Below, one piece after another: positions 40,041 to 54,770 of a DNA stretch of 64,000 nucleotides; within the stretch, counting starts at the first letter, position 1; each line of letters opens with the position of its first letter. The notes under the pieces were generated by a model that did not search any database, was not told the DNA's origin, and saw only the letters and a program-made list of their open reading frames with translations. This stretch comes from Latrodectus hesperus (Eukaryota > Arthropoda > Arachnida > Araneae > Theridiidae), in the NCBI GenBank assembly GCA_037975125.1, contig CM075852.1, forward strand, positions 3,203,214 to 3,267,213, in the 5' to 3' direction. The position numbers were made by a program, and so were the translations under genes.

Positions 40041-43000
40041 TTGACTCTTTTTATGTATTCTTCTCTGTATTTCGACGTTCACGCTGTTTTGTTTTTTATA
40101 TGCTTTTAAGCTATGTGTTCATAGCCTTTACAGTTGTTCATAGACTTCTATTGTTCATTGACTACTGTGTGCTTCACACAGTAGTCAATGAACTATTTTC
40201 ATGTGCTACTGCTAAAAATAAAAAATTTGTTAATATTAAAATATGTAAATCACGTATGAGAAAATCGAAGTAAAATAACAAAAATTATTGAATATTGCTT
40301 TTTCACAAAAAATAAAATGTCCTTTAATGTTCTTAAAAGTGTAAAACATTTTAGTAACATTAGAAATCTACACATTTTTTAAAATTTCAAATCCAATAGT
40401 TTGCAAGAAGTAAAACTGTTGCTTTTCATTTCTTTTGTTTCTAAAATATGTAAAAATATTTTGATAAACTTTTCATGTCAACTACATTAGTTAGATGTGG
40501 ACTCATAAATTTTACATTTAAATATTTCTCTCTAACATACAACACATTTTTTATCTCTCAGTTTTCCTTATAAAAGTAATTATTTTGATTTTAAATTTTA
40601 TTGCTCTAACTTTTAGAAAAGAATATATATAGATATTCATATTGAAGATAAGTTTATTAAATAATCAATATTAAGTGGCATAATTTACTTACTCCCCTTT
40701 TTATAAAGCTTTCTTTTTTAATAAAATTGTTTCGAATATAAGCACATGATTTTTCACATTGATTAGGGGAGAAAAGCTCTTAAAGAGAGCAATTGCTCTC
40801 ACCTAAGTTTATTCTTCTCTTAAAAAATTTAAGAAACTTACGCCATTTTTTGTATTTTATTTAATTTGTGTATGCTTGTTAACTTTACTACTCCATACCA
40901 CCCACACTTCAAGACTGTGCCAACTTCAATAATATTACAGTTCAGCGAATTTTTTAATAGTCCATTGCTCAACAATTCACATCTTAAATGGATATTCATT
41001 TACCTCTCACCCTCAATATCTAATTGCTTTTAGGACGCGCTTGCAAGAAATTGGTTATCTCTCTGACCTTTAATGCAACAGTTCATGGGTTTAATTCACA
41101 CCTTAGACGTAGATGTTTTTTTCAGTTTGGGGTTCAGTTTAAATAATTAATTCTGCTTCAGTTAAGGCTCGGGTTAAAAAAAACTACTTTAAAGCAACAA
41201 ACGAGTCCAAGCATCTCTTATTCGATCTATGCTGGCAAATTTTAGTTGTTATTTAGCTAGAATTTTAGATATAAAATATTACAGATTTAAACATCATTAC
41301 ACTTTTTGTTAAGTCTAAAACCCATCTCTAACTGTTTTGTGATTATTTCAAAATTATTAATCATGGGATGTGAAGTTTTATTGCAATGGTATAGAAGAGA
41401 TGACGCCTACATACATTTATAATACATTTTGGTTGGATTATGAAGTAAGAATTAATTTTGGTAATTTTGTATGACACAAGAGTGATTAGATTCTTATGAA
41501 AATAACAAAATGAATAAGGAATCTTTTGTTCATCCATTTTTTTTCTTTTAATATTTCTAAAACATTAGGAAAATATTTTAGTTTGTACTTTTCTTTTACA
41601 GGCTGAAAGTTATTTAAGGCATTTTTTATATATGTATCGTGTTGTTCATATCTGAATGAATTTAAGAGAAAGAATTATAGCTTTGAAACTTGCTTTATAA
41701 TGTTATCAAGTTGTGTTTCTTTTAATGGAAAAATCATGTTTTATAAACTCATATAATATTTATATGAATCTCTAAATCATGATCTTGTCTTCAAAGTGTA
41801 TTAAAGTGTTCAATTTCAAATAATTAATAAATCTTCATAATGAGTGGTTTCCCGACATACTTTGTGAACGTTTATTGTTGTGGTATAGTAGAAAATATTC
41901 TTAACCAAAGTTAGAGTTTGTTACGGATAGTTTTTGATAAAAGTGATGAAACAATATTAATAATGCAATGCTGATAATACATGGAGAAAAATATTAAGAG
42001 TTGCAATTAGTTGTACTCAGCTGTATAATATGCCTAATTACCTAAAAGCTTTAATAAAAACTTACTTTTTGAATAAAATTCTCTATATAACAAAAAAAAT
42101 TATTTCATAATATGTTATCGCAAAAAATATGATATTATTTCCAATAGTTAAAAAATCTCCATAATTTCAACTTCTGGTTGGAAGTGTTCGAGAATTCTTA
42201 AATAAACATTGCTTGTATGACTAAACAGATATCCGCATATTAACTTGCAGTATCAAATAAATAAATAATTTTAGGCATTAAATTTTGTTTAAGATCTATT
42301 GACTAAATTCAATATATACATATTAAATATGGATACACACATTAAATATAGATACATAAAATTCTATATCATTTTTATTGTTACATAATTATAATGGAAA
42401 GATGATCATATTTTATACTATAAACTTTTGAGTTTTTCTTGTAGTTTGTTATGCAATGCCACTGATGTGAAATTCATACGAATTGAAATGAATTCATGTT
42501 AAAAAGGTAAGTATTAACCAAATGAACAAGACATCTGAAGCAGTACTTTCAATCAAAATTTAATGCAACATTTTGTAGATCTAAATTTACTTCTTCCTAA
42601 AGTGCTGAAGTAATACTGGGGCATTATTCCTGCAGACAGTTTCTCAAGAAAAGTCTGATTTAAGGTGTGCTGTTTTCCAGGATGAGTTCTCACAATTAAT
42701 GTGCTGTATTTATATATCACGTGTAAGAAATCTTGCTAAAAATTTTTAAACAACCATTTCAATGAACGTGTCTGCAGGAATCAGATATGTAATATTATTT
42801 TCGATTATCTCTAATGTGTTGGGATTAAATGCGGTACTTTCCCCACTAAAGAGCATGATCTTAACACTAAACTGTGGTAAGTTTATGTTAGAAATATTTG
42901 CCGAAGAGGCAAGATTTAGTTTGAGCAGTGAAAATTGCAGCTGAGAATCAATTCAGTGACCCGGTTTGGGATTTCCAACAAATTAGAGTACACAAGTTGA

Positions 43001-43839
43001 TCCTGTTTTCAAATAAATGCCGAAATAGAATGGATAATTACGTGGAATTGTAGTCGATAGTTAAACATTTAATAACTTTTTTGTATTTTTTTACTTTTGC
43101 TACTAAAAAGCTTTCGTTCGGAATCTTTTCATTGCATTCACCAAAATAAAATCAGGGTATCTAGCTCAAGATTAAAGTATAATTTGAAAAGCGGGATTTG
43201 AAGTACATAAATATTAAACATATTTTAGAAACAATAATGGAAAGAAAATTTTCGCTTATAATTACTTTCTATATGAAATTTAGACATAATCTTCACAAAG
43301 ATTTTTTTTTGCTTTTTTTACGCTTTTTAATGTTAAAGTGTTCAGTTTATCAGTACCATTATTATACATTATTGTATTACATGAAAAATTAGTTACTTTT
43401 GAAATTAATATCAGTAAATCAAGCATTTAAATAACTTTAACGTAAGATTGATAACAAAAAGATGAAATATCAAGATTTCAAAGAAAATTGGGAAATAAAT
43501 CTGTAATAAATACATAAGTAAATATGATGAAATACATTTTATACATGCCTGCACAAGTTACATGTTTTTCGAAGCTCACCATAAAAAATGGCACTGACAA
43601 TAAAATGTAAAGTTTATATAAATGATAAAAACGAACTTATTTTATTTTAATGCAAAAATGCTAGCTACTATTTTTTTGATAGAAAAGAACTAGTATGTAT
43701 CAGTGAAAGAAAAATATGCAAACAGAGCAGACTTTCGTAATTATGCGTTTGTTTTTTGTTGGTTTTCAGCTTTTGCTAGCAGATTCGTTGACAATAGTCA
43801 GTAGGGTCCTTCAATCTCAGATAAAAGACATTTATCCGA
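40041..43839. other. Gene-free DNA with one perfect hairpin
   Basis: Apart from the hairpin at 40153-40193, nothing recognisable. Open frames of 60-80 codons look random. Confidence 0.5.
40153..40193. repeat. Perfect hairpin: 19-bp arms, 3-nt loop
   Basis: GTTCATTGACTACTGTGTG, loop CTT, then its exact complement. It lies about 120 bases after the end of the dead LINE. Confidence 0.95.
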
Positions 43840-44360
43840 TTCGGCGATGTGCCAGTCCATCGGATGGATGCAAATGGGCATGTTACAGGCTGATGCTGTA
43901 AGACGCCTTAATGTATCTAACCGTCTCTCGAATCAACATTTATCCGAAGCTTTGGTGCACAGAAAACATGTTACAGGTCGAGCATGAGCTTACATAAGAT
44001 CGTTTTACAGCTCCTTCGGTCCGAAAGAGAAAAAACATTTCTCTATCGCAACTTGTTGCAGACTACTCTCGGACATCATTAGAGGAATATCCGCTTGCAC
44101 GGTGCCAAGGCGTTTTCACCATATGGAACTTATGAAAAGTGACCAGCCGTGTTTGTACCCCTCATCGGAAGATAGAGATGGGCTCGCTTATCTTGAGAAA
44201 GATAACAGTTTCCTGGACCGGACAGCTATGGACTTCTCTGTATTTTTTACAGGCTAGTCCAGATTCCCACGTGAAAGATATTCAGGACGTGTGCTGATCT
44301 AAAGAAGCAAAACACCAGATACCATCAAACCAACATTGTGGAACGATACAGTTTCTGTGC
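43840..44360 (+). pseudogene. Tc1-type transposase remnant
   Basis: Translated with frame changes: WMQMGMLQADAVRRLNVSN (HTH start), RKHVTGRA, then DRTAMDFSVFFTG*SRF, where the first catalytic TDESRF box has become TG*SRF, and ERYSGRVLI, KTPDTIKPTLWNDT. Order and spacing fit the N-terminal two thirds of a Tc1 transposase. The C-terminal third and both terminal repeats were not found. Confidence 0.65.
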
Positions 44361-47835
<3,475 letters not shown>

Positions 47836-48006
47836 CTGTTTAGGGCCGTGGTAGCCTAGTGGTTAGGACATCGGCCCTCCGTCCGGAAGGGCGAGGTTCG
47901 ACTCCCAATGCCGCCAAAGATCCATCAAGTACAAACAATATAATTCTGTGGAATTGATAATCCTATGGAAGGGTATTGAGTGTAGTGATCTGGAGAAAAT
48001 TTCCTT

Positions 48007-49217
48007 TTGTGTGTGTTACTTATGACGCTTGGACTAGCCAAGCTCGCTATGTCTTGTATATGCGAATTTAAGTCAATAGGGAACGTCTTTCGTTTTAATC
48101 AGAGCACCACGAAGGTGAAAGTACGTCTTTACTCTCTTTTTTAAATCCTCTTATAAATGGTACCACCAGAGGATCCACTCCCTCAATTTTGACATTGATC
48201 TGAAGGGGAAGGAAATTTTCTCCAGACCATTGCACTAATGGTAACTGCTCAATGACAGAACACAGGACTTTTGGTTCCACAGATTTATATCGCATGTACT
48301 CGGTGGGTCTTTGGCGGCATTGGGATTCGAACTCCGCCCTTCCGGACAGAAGGCCAATATCATAACCACTACCTGGAACCAGGGGGTACGTGTACCTTCC
48401 TGGGGCTTGAGCACAGCCACCAGGCGCGTCGGCAAGTGGTGGATAGCCGAATGTCCTGTAGGAATGACAGGATAGCCTTGAATATAGAATCAGAGGCCAC
48501 GAACCAGATCCTGTAAACCCTGGTGTTATGCGATCCGTGCCTAGGGCTAATTGGCACCGCGGTATTGGTGTCTTAACGGAGCCTCTAGTTGCTTGGCGAA
48601 CTTCTAGAGTAATTTGCCTTGCCCAGTAACTCAGGCAATGCTGGGTGGACTTATATTACCTGAGCTTTTTAATTGTTATCTTGTGGCTGAAAAGACACAA
48701 GAAGTAACAAACCTTTCTGCATTTGCAGGTGAAGCCTCTAAAGTAGACCTTGCTGTAAAAGACAAGAGAACTCAGACGCAATCTTGTAATGGGGCAGCAA
48801 TGAATCCTTCACTTGAGGTAGAAATGACCTCTAAACCATCTTCTTCTGGTGAAAGTCAGGAAGCTATTCCTAGCATGACTGACTTTCTGACCAGATGGGA
48901 CTATTTCAGCAAGACCTTATCTGTTGGAAATGTCATATGCAAGAGGAAACGGCAGAGCATGTCATTTACGAATGTGAGGCTCTTGCCCTCCCTAAATTAA
49001 CTTCTTTAGGCTTCATCCATACTAGAGAGTTACACCTAGACTCCATTAAAGGGTTATCGGACTTTATTAGTAAAGTGGGTGACCCGAGCAACTGGAACTA
49101 GGAAACATTGGGTTTGGAGTTAATGGTACAAAATGCTGATAAAAGCAGAGGTGCCCAATGACATACAAACTCAATTTTAAGAAGAAGAAGAAGATAACCA
49201 CTAGGCTACAATAGCCT
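48007..49217 (-). mobile_element. Inner SINE (family B) inserted in the outer SINE
   Basis: Read on the minus strand from 49217: AGGCTATTGTAGCCTAGTGG (A box), an interruption by the 822-bp mini-LINE, then the B box region (GAGTTCGAATCCC), CCGCCAAAG, the linker CTGGAGAAAATTTCC, the body and a short AC-rich tail at about 48008. It is flanked by a perfect 12-bp duplication of GAAAATTTCCTT (47995-48006 and 49218-49229). Without the mini-LINE it is about 379 bases. Same family as the copy at 12911-13127. Confidence 0.92.
48372..49193 (+). mobile_element. Mini-LINE: 822-bp internal-deletion derivative of the LINE at 54459
   Basis: Starts CCTGGAACCAGGGGGTA and ends in a (GAA)n tail, the same termini as the full-length LINE. 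It keeps the ~300-base 5' region, about 70 codons of ORF1 (ending MTDFLTR) and the last 68 codons of ORF2 (starting MGLFQQD, including CWKCHMQEETAEHVIYEC). The join near 48893 removes about 4.2 kb. The ORF1 ATG has become GTG. The element interrupts the A box of the inner SINE and is flanked by a perfect 10-bp duplication ATAACCACTA (48362-48371 and 49194-49203), so it arrived as a unit. It encodes no endonuclease or reverse transcriptase, so mobilisation in trans is inferred. Confidence 0.92.
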
Positions 49218-49427
49218 GAAAATTTCCTTCTTCTCCAGATCAATGTCAAAATTGAGGGAGTGGATCATTTGGTGGTGCCATCTATCGGAGGAGCTTAGAG
49301 AAAAGCGTACTTTCACATGCGTGGTGCTTTGGTTGAACGAAAGACACACTCTACTGATATAAATTCGTATATCCAACGGCATAGCGAGCTTGGTCTGTCC
49401 AAGTGTCATAAATAACAACAACATTAT

Positions 49428-50712
49428 ATATTTTTTAATTTTGAAATCCTTATTGAAGTCAATAAAGACAGATTTAAAATTTGTTGTTTTCATTACTCAA
49501 CTTATGACTTAATTCAGTCATATAGTTACAGCAGGTGTCATTTTAATAATTTTCACAGCACATGATTCTCTTCATAAAATGTATAATTGTAAACTTGTCC
49601 TTTCATACAATTCACAAAATATAACGTTTTATACACATCTAAAAACTTGGATTTTAAGATTTTTTTTTTCAAAATAATAGCATTATTATGTATTTTTTTA
49701 AAAAAATAACTGAGGTCCAAATCACAGAGATAGGTCAAAAGGAAATGAATTAAGCCTTATATTTATCAAAAGTTCTCAATCATAAGCTGCTAATTTTATA
49801 CGACGTAAGATGTTATATGAAATTACAAAATGCACAACAATTTTTGACCTTTCCTTCGTAAGATGACGTTTTTTATAGTTTAAAATTTAATTCCGAATCA
49901 TCATATAATTCAGAACACAATTTTATTTAAATAATACTCTATGAAAAATAAGTGAGATGATTTTGATTTAAGGAATTCTATACTTAATAGCGTTTTATTT
50001 CTTAAGGTCACATGCGAAAAACTATGTAAAAATATAAAATTTGTATCAAATTTCGTAAATAAAATCGAGTTTTTTTATACAATGTTCTCAAATTTACAAA
50101 AAATACTAAATATTTTTTGCGAATATAGACGCTTGAAGGCATATTTTTTACAAAAATAATAATAAATGGTGTTTCATTTTTTATGTATATGCATTGCGAT
50201 ATTATTATAGGAAATGAATATCAAAATTTGACATTTACTTTTAAGTATCATGTTATAAAATAATATATGATTCATAAAAATTTATGAGATGATCGCATTT
50301 TAAGATTTATTTCTTTATAAAAGTCTTAAAATTTTTTAAAAAAATGTTTTGTTTAAAAATTGACCCTTTTTTAGGAAAAACCTGTAAAAAAATTCTCTGG
50401 TGAAAACTTGTAAAAGACTCTCACAGTAAATCTTTAATAAGTTCGCTTTCAGTTTTATTCATAAATAAATTTAAAAGATGGTTGAATTGATACTTGATAT
50501 CCTGGAAACTTTCCAGCTTTATACAATTTACTTTCATCAAAATTCCTTTATTTTACGAATTTGTAGATTTTACTTTTTGGTTTCATTCCACATAGTGATA
50601 AATAGAATGACTTATTTTACTTGAATAGGATAAGAACAATAAATAATTAAATTTAAAGGAAATATGAAACTGTTTTAGTTGAAAATAAATAAAATTATAA
50701 AATGAAACCTAT
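49428..50712. other. Gene-free A+T-rich DNA
   Basis: Nothing recognised. Confidence 0.5.
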
Positions 50713-50723
50713 AGATATGAGAA

Positions 50724-51037
50724 TTTAAAAAAAAATAATAATGGTGGGCACTTGGGTCAAAAAATAATGGTGGGCCTTTGCCACAACAATGCCGGAAATT
50801 GCTACTCATTTGTCGTTACCCAGTGGGCACCTGTGAACTAAGTCATGGAAGCGAGTAGCATTACCCACGCCATACCATCACAAACTCGTTTATAGGGTGG
50901 GCCACATTCATACATCATCCCATAGGAAAGGACAAAGAAGCCAGAGAGAATGTGACAACCATACCCGAACAGGTATTTGAGCTCGAGACCCACCGCTCAG
51001 GAATCTGGAACGCTAACCACTCAGCCATCAGTCGGCA
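50724..51037 (-). mobile_element. tRNA-derived SINE (family A) with perfect 11-bp target duplication
   Basis: On the minus strand: GCCGACTGATGGCTGAGTGG (A box), a degraded B box (GAGCTCAAATACC), TTCGGGTATGG, CTTTGTCCTTTCC, CCTATAAACGAGT, CACAGGTGCCCACTGGGTAA and an A-rich end. Colinear with 34110-34410, with a small internal duplication of the GGTGGGC segment near the tail. AGATATGAGAA is duplicated at 50713-50723 and 51038-51048. Confidence 0.95.
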
Positions 51038-51691
51038 AGATATGAGAAATATAAATATTTATGAAAGCATAGTATTATGGAAAATCTATAATTTAAATAG
51101 AATTGCTATGTTATTTAAAACCATCGTAAATACGAAATAAGAAGTATTGAATACAATTTATAAATTAATGAAAAAAATTAATTAAGTTTCTTTTAAATGT
51201 TTACTTTCAAAAACATTGCACAGAAAAAAATACAAAACAAATGATAGGTGTTAATGTTTATTTAACGGGAAAAAATTCAGATTCTAGACATATTGTCTTT
51301 CTAAAAGAAATGATTGATTTCTATGTAGCATGCATGATTTTTATGTAGTAGAGATTTACAAAATACTGTAACTTTTAAATTTTAATTTATTTAAAAAATT
51401 ATCAGACATTCAATTTTTTGAATAGTGTTATTGTTTTATCTCTAAAGTATACAAATATTCGTTTGGCAGAAATAAATTTTTTAGATTAATGAAAAAATTT
51501 ATTTTGTAGAAAAAATTTAATTTAATAACTTAAAATGATTTAAAATCTCATAGGTAAGGTACAAATCTGGTATACAAAAAATACATTTGATCAAATTATA
51601 ATTTTTCCCATTCCTGGATATATATTTTAAGGATTTTGGCTATCTGGGAAAATCACAGTTTTGAGCCAGATATAGTTAACTTTACATTATA

Positions 51692-52607
51692 CGAGGTGTG
51701 GCTATTAAATAACGAGACAGACGCTGCGGCGGCAAAAGTGCGCATGCGTAGTCCGCCATTGACTGTCAGCTGTTTAGTCTGAAGCTTTCTCTTCAAAATG
51801 CCCTAAGCCTCATTTGCGTAAGTAACACGGTTTAGTCATAACCTTCATTTCCGTTAACATTGTTATTTTATTTTGGCGAAAAAATGGTTAGTGTAATAAT
51901 AGAACAACGAATTGTTGTTAAATTTCACTTCAAACTTGGAAAAACCGGTACTGAAACTTACTGAAAAAAGTGTACGGCAGTGAATATTTATCCCGTGCAC
52001 GAGTTTTTGAATGGTTCAAACGTTTTAAAGATGGCCGACAAGACGTTGAAGATGATTTGTGGCCAGGTCCCCCTTCAACGTCAAAAACGGATGAAAATGT
52101 CGAAAAAGTTGCTAGTTTGATTCGGTCTGATCGTCGATTTAGTATTCGTGCAATAGCTGAAACTGTAAACATTGATAAAGAATGTGTACGGCAAATTTTA
52201 CGTGACAATTTGAACATGAAAAAAGTGTTCGCCAAAAATTCTCCTCCAAAAACTCATTCCGCGTTATCTGTCAAGAGATTCCTGGCCAAACACAGCATCC
52301 CACTGTTAGAGCATCCACCTTATTCACCAGACCTGGCACCATATGACTTCTATCTGTTCCCTAAGATGAAATCTGCATTAAAAGGAACAAGATTTGAGTC
52401 CGTGGAAGCTGTTAAAGAGAAAGCGGCAAGAGTACTGAAGGAGTTGACAAAAGATGACTTCCAGCACTGTTTCCAACAATGGAAAATTCGCATGGAGTGT
52501 TGCAGGGATAGAGAAGGGGTGCACATTGAAGGCGATTATCAATAATTATCTATAAAATAATAAAACTTTTTACGACGACAGTCTCGTTATTTAATAGCCA
52601 AACCTCG
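51692..52607 (+). mobile_element. Internally deleted mariner element, 916 bp
   Basis: Ends are 27-base inverted repeats with one mismatch (CGAGGTGTGGCTATTAAATA at the left), flanked by TA (51690-51691 and 52608-52609). The transposase remnant is on the plus strand. Different family from the mariner at 3737, judged by ends and protein. Confidence 0.93.
51884..52545 (+). pseudogene. mariner transposase remnant lacking the catalytic core
   Basis: Starts at the ATG at 51884 (MVSVIIEQRIVVKFHFKLGKTGTETY), then a stop and frameshift near 51960. From 51970 it is open for about 190 codons: RARVFEWFKRFKDGRQDVEDD, TDENVEKVASLIRSDRRFSIRAIAETVNIDKECVRQIL (HTH part), LNMKKVFAKNSPPKTHSALSVKRFLAK, HPPYSPDLAPYDFYLFPK and a normal C-terminus. 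The catalytic first (DE) and second (HQDNAPAH) aspartates are deleted between MKKVFAK and HSALSVK; the third, in APYD, remains. WPGPPSTS replaces the usual GRP(S/A)TS. Confidence 0.92.
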
Positions 52608-52609
52608 TA

Positions 52610-53553
52610 TAGTTTATTATTTTTTTGTTATAAAATTAATAAAATGAAATCAAATCTCAATATTTTTCTTTGTAGGTCATTATATTTTGGCAATTTCATG
52701 TTTTATGCAGAGCAGTTTTTTGGAGGCCAGGAAAACTAAAAACACTTTCTATTCTTAATGCATTGTATGCATGATAAATATAAAGAATGCTTAAAATAAG
52801 AATTAATGAAAATATAAGAAAAACAGAATATGGTAAAAAGGAACACAAAATATGAAAATGATACTTCTTTAAATTTGAATATTACATAACAATACAATTG
52901 TTTTGAAAAATATCTGAAAATTATTTGTATTTGAAGAAAGTAGTTTTATTGAATTTATTTATTTGTACATATATTTTTGTATATCACTTTATTGTAAATA
53001 AAATTTATATTTAAAAAGTATCTTTTATAATAATTATTGTGATATTAATTGATTTTCGAGAAAACTGTTGTGTATAAAAAAATCATACTATATTTATTTC
53101 TTAGCGATAAAGTTATTAAACAAGAATATAAATGGTAAAATAATTAATTATGATGTTATTACATTACCTTAATTTTATAATGTTCATGTTAATTGTTACA
53201 TATTTTGCCTTGCTTATAAATTTGTTTTTTTATATTTCGAAATATTCCGAGAGTAGATCATAAGAAAGTCAAATAATTAGAATTATAAACTAATTTTTGA
53301 ACAAATATATTTCTGTAACACATATTAGGAGTTTCAATTACATGCGCGATCAAAATAACAGTACAAAACAAATATATTGCATACTAATCTTATTTATACT
53401 TCCTTTATATAAGCTTTCATATTACACATAAGGTCTTAAAAAAAGTGATAATTTCAGTTCTAACTTTACAGAAACAAATGATTTAAGTTTTTGACAGCTG
53501 ATGGTCGAAGTGTCGTCACATATGCTGATATAATATATATTGACGCGTGGAAC
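52610..53553. other. Gene-free DNA
   Basis: Nothing recognised. If the exon at 53554 is real, the part nearest it is 3' UTR on the minus strand. Confidence 0.4.
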
Positions 53554-53719
53554 TTAATCTCTTTCAAGGAATGACCACCTGTGATGGGGAGACGAATGGT
53601 TAGGTCGTCGAGGATGATTCTTAGCAATTTCGTCGTGCCTCCTCGGACAATATCCTGTTGCAGGGTCGAAGATACCGTACTCGCAATCGGGAATGTGGCA
53701 ATGATTCGCCTCAACGCAT
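53554..53719 (-). CDS. Candidate last exon of a small cysteine-rich secreted protein
   Basis: A GC-richer segment preceded on the minus strand by a plausible 3' splice site, TTATTTTGTAATTTCAG (AG at 53721-53720). Reading with one base carried from the previous exon gives CVEANHCHIPDCEYGIF, DPATGYCPRRHDEI and about 30 more polar, His/Pro/Arg-rich residues to a stop at 53554-53556, 54 residues in all. The spacing C-x5-C-x4-C-x2-G...G-x-C-P recalls antistasin-like or other small disulfide-rich extracellular domains, but I cannot assign a family. No upstream exon with a signal peptide was found in the window. A second open frame overlaps (IIATFPIASTVSSTLQ) and lacks any recognisable pattern. The exon call is an inference. 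Confidence 0.42.
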
Positions 53720-53747
53720 CTGAAATTACAAAATAAGTTATGATTTT

Positions 53748-53890
53748 CGATGATATTAACAAGCAATAAACGTAATAACTTTCAAGCTTAATTATTAACA
53801 AGCAATAAAGATAACAACAATCAAGCTTAATTAGTAACAAACAATAACGATAATAACTATCAAGCTTAATTATTAACAAGCAATAACGAT
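53748..53890. repeat. Tandem array of a ~39-bp unit, first block
   Basis: Units of the form AAGCTTAATTATTAACAAGC then AATAACGATAATAACTATC, three to four copies. The same array resumes at 54170-54271 and 59551-59660. Confidence 0.88.
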
Positions 53891-54150
53891 CTTCTTCTTC
53901 TTTTTAGAGTTGGGTTTGTATTATATTGGGCACCTCTGCTGTTATCAGCATTTTGTACCATTAACTCTAAACCCAATGTTTCCTAGTTCCAGTTGCTCGG
54001 GTCACCCACTTTATTAATAAAGTCCGATAACCCATTAATGGAGTTTAGGTGTAACTCTCTAGTATGGACGATGCCTAAAGAAGTTAATCTAGGGAGGGCA
54101 AGAGCCTCGCATTCGTAAAGTATATGCTCTGCCGTTTCCTCTTGCGAGCA
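53891..54150 (-). mobile_element. 5'-truncated LINE copy (first)
   Basis: Matches, in reverse, the last ~260 bases of the LINE at 54459, from CAAGAGGAAACGGCAGAGCA to the (GAA)n tail. The minus strand still encodes EETAEHILYECEALALPRLTSLG...GDPSNWN. AGCAATAA occurs on both sides, fitting a target duplication inside the tandem array. Confidence 0.88.
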
Positions 54151-54271
54151 ATAATCCTCTCTCTCTCTCTTAATTATTAACAAGCAATAAAGATAACAGT
54201 TATCAAGCTTAATTAGTAACAAACAATAACGATAATAACTATCAAGCTTAATTATTAACAAGCAATAACGA
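54151..54271. repeat. (CT)n and second block of the ~39-bp array
   Basis: CAATAATCCTCTCTCTCTC, then AATTATTAACAAGCAATAAAG units, repeating the order seen at 53748-53890. It shows that array plus truncated LINE were duplicated together. Confidence 0.8.
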
Positions 54272-54457
54272 TCTTCTTCTTCTTTTTAGAGTTGGGTTTG
54301 TATTACATTGGGCACTTCTGCTTTTATCAGCATTTTGTACCATTAACTCCAAACCCAATGTTTCCTAGTTCCAGTTGCTCGGGTCACCCACTTTATTAAT
54401 AAAGTCCGATAACCCTTTAATGGAGTCTAGGTGTAACTCTCTAGTATGGATGATGCC
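54272..54457 (-). mobile_element. 5'-truncated LINE copy (second), left part
   Basis: Starts CTTCTTCTTCTTTTTAGAG like the first truncated copy and breaks at TGGATGATGCC, where the full-length LINE inserted. It continues at 59446-59530. Confidence 0.88.
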
Positions 54458-54770
54458 TCCTGGAACCAGGGGGTATGCGTACGCCTCTGGGGCTTGAGCT
54501 AGCCACCAGGCGCGTCAGTAGTTGGTAGATAACTGAACGTCCTGTAGGAATGACAGGATAGCCTTGAATATTGAATAAGAGGCCGCGAACCAGCTCCCGT
54601 AAACCCTGGTGTTATGCGTTCCGTGCCTAGGGCTAATTGGCACCGCGGTATTGGTGTCTTAACGGAGCCTCTAGTTGCCTGGCGAACTTCTAGAGTAAAT
54701 TGCCTTGCCCAGTAACTCAGGCAATGCTGGGTGGACTGTCATATTACCTGAGCTTATTTACTGTTATTAT

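Larger units (their letters stand above)
47836..49427 (+). mobile_element. Outer SINE (family B), split by a nested insertion
   Basis: Part 1 (about 47836-48006) holds the tRNA-like head GGCCGTGGTAGCCTAGTGGT with A box, the B box GAGGTTCGACTCC (47892-47904) and a linker ending CTGGAGAAAATTTCCTT. Part 2 (49218-49422) resumes at GAAAATTTCCTT and carries the body and the (AAC)n tail. The repeated GAAAATTTCCTT is the target duplication of the inner SINE. A weak outer duplication, AACATTAT, may lie at 47828-47835 and 49420-49427. Confidence 0.88.

Noticed and set aside
47836..48371. A palindromic foldback SINE: body flanked by two tRNA heads in inverted orientation
   Set aside because: The symmetry is explained by an inverted SINE inserted into another SINE of the same family. 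The 12-bp duplication GAAAATTTCCTT and the resumption of the outer SINE at 49218 show this directly.
48095..48557. Several 60-80 codon frames in the SINE and mini-LINE nest
   Set aside because: They cross element boundaries and read SINE or LINE 5' region sequence, so they are not genes.
53466..53879. A 137-codon frame overlapping the Cys-rich exon in another phase
   Set aside because: Its upstream part is translation of the 39-bp tandem array, and the rest lacks any domain pattern. The Cys-patterned frame is the better reading.
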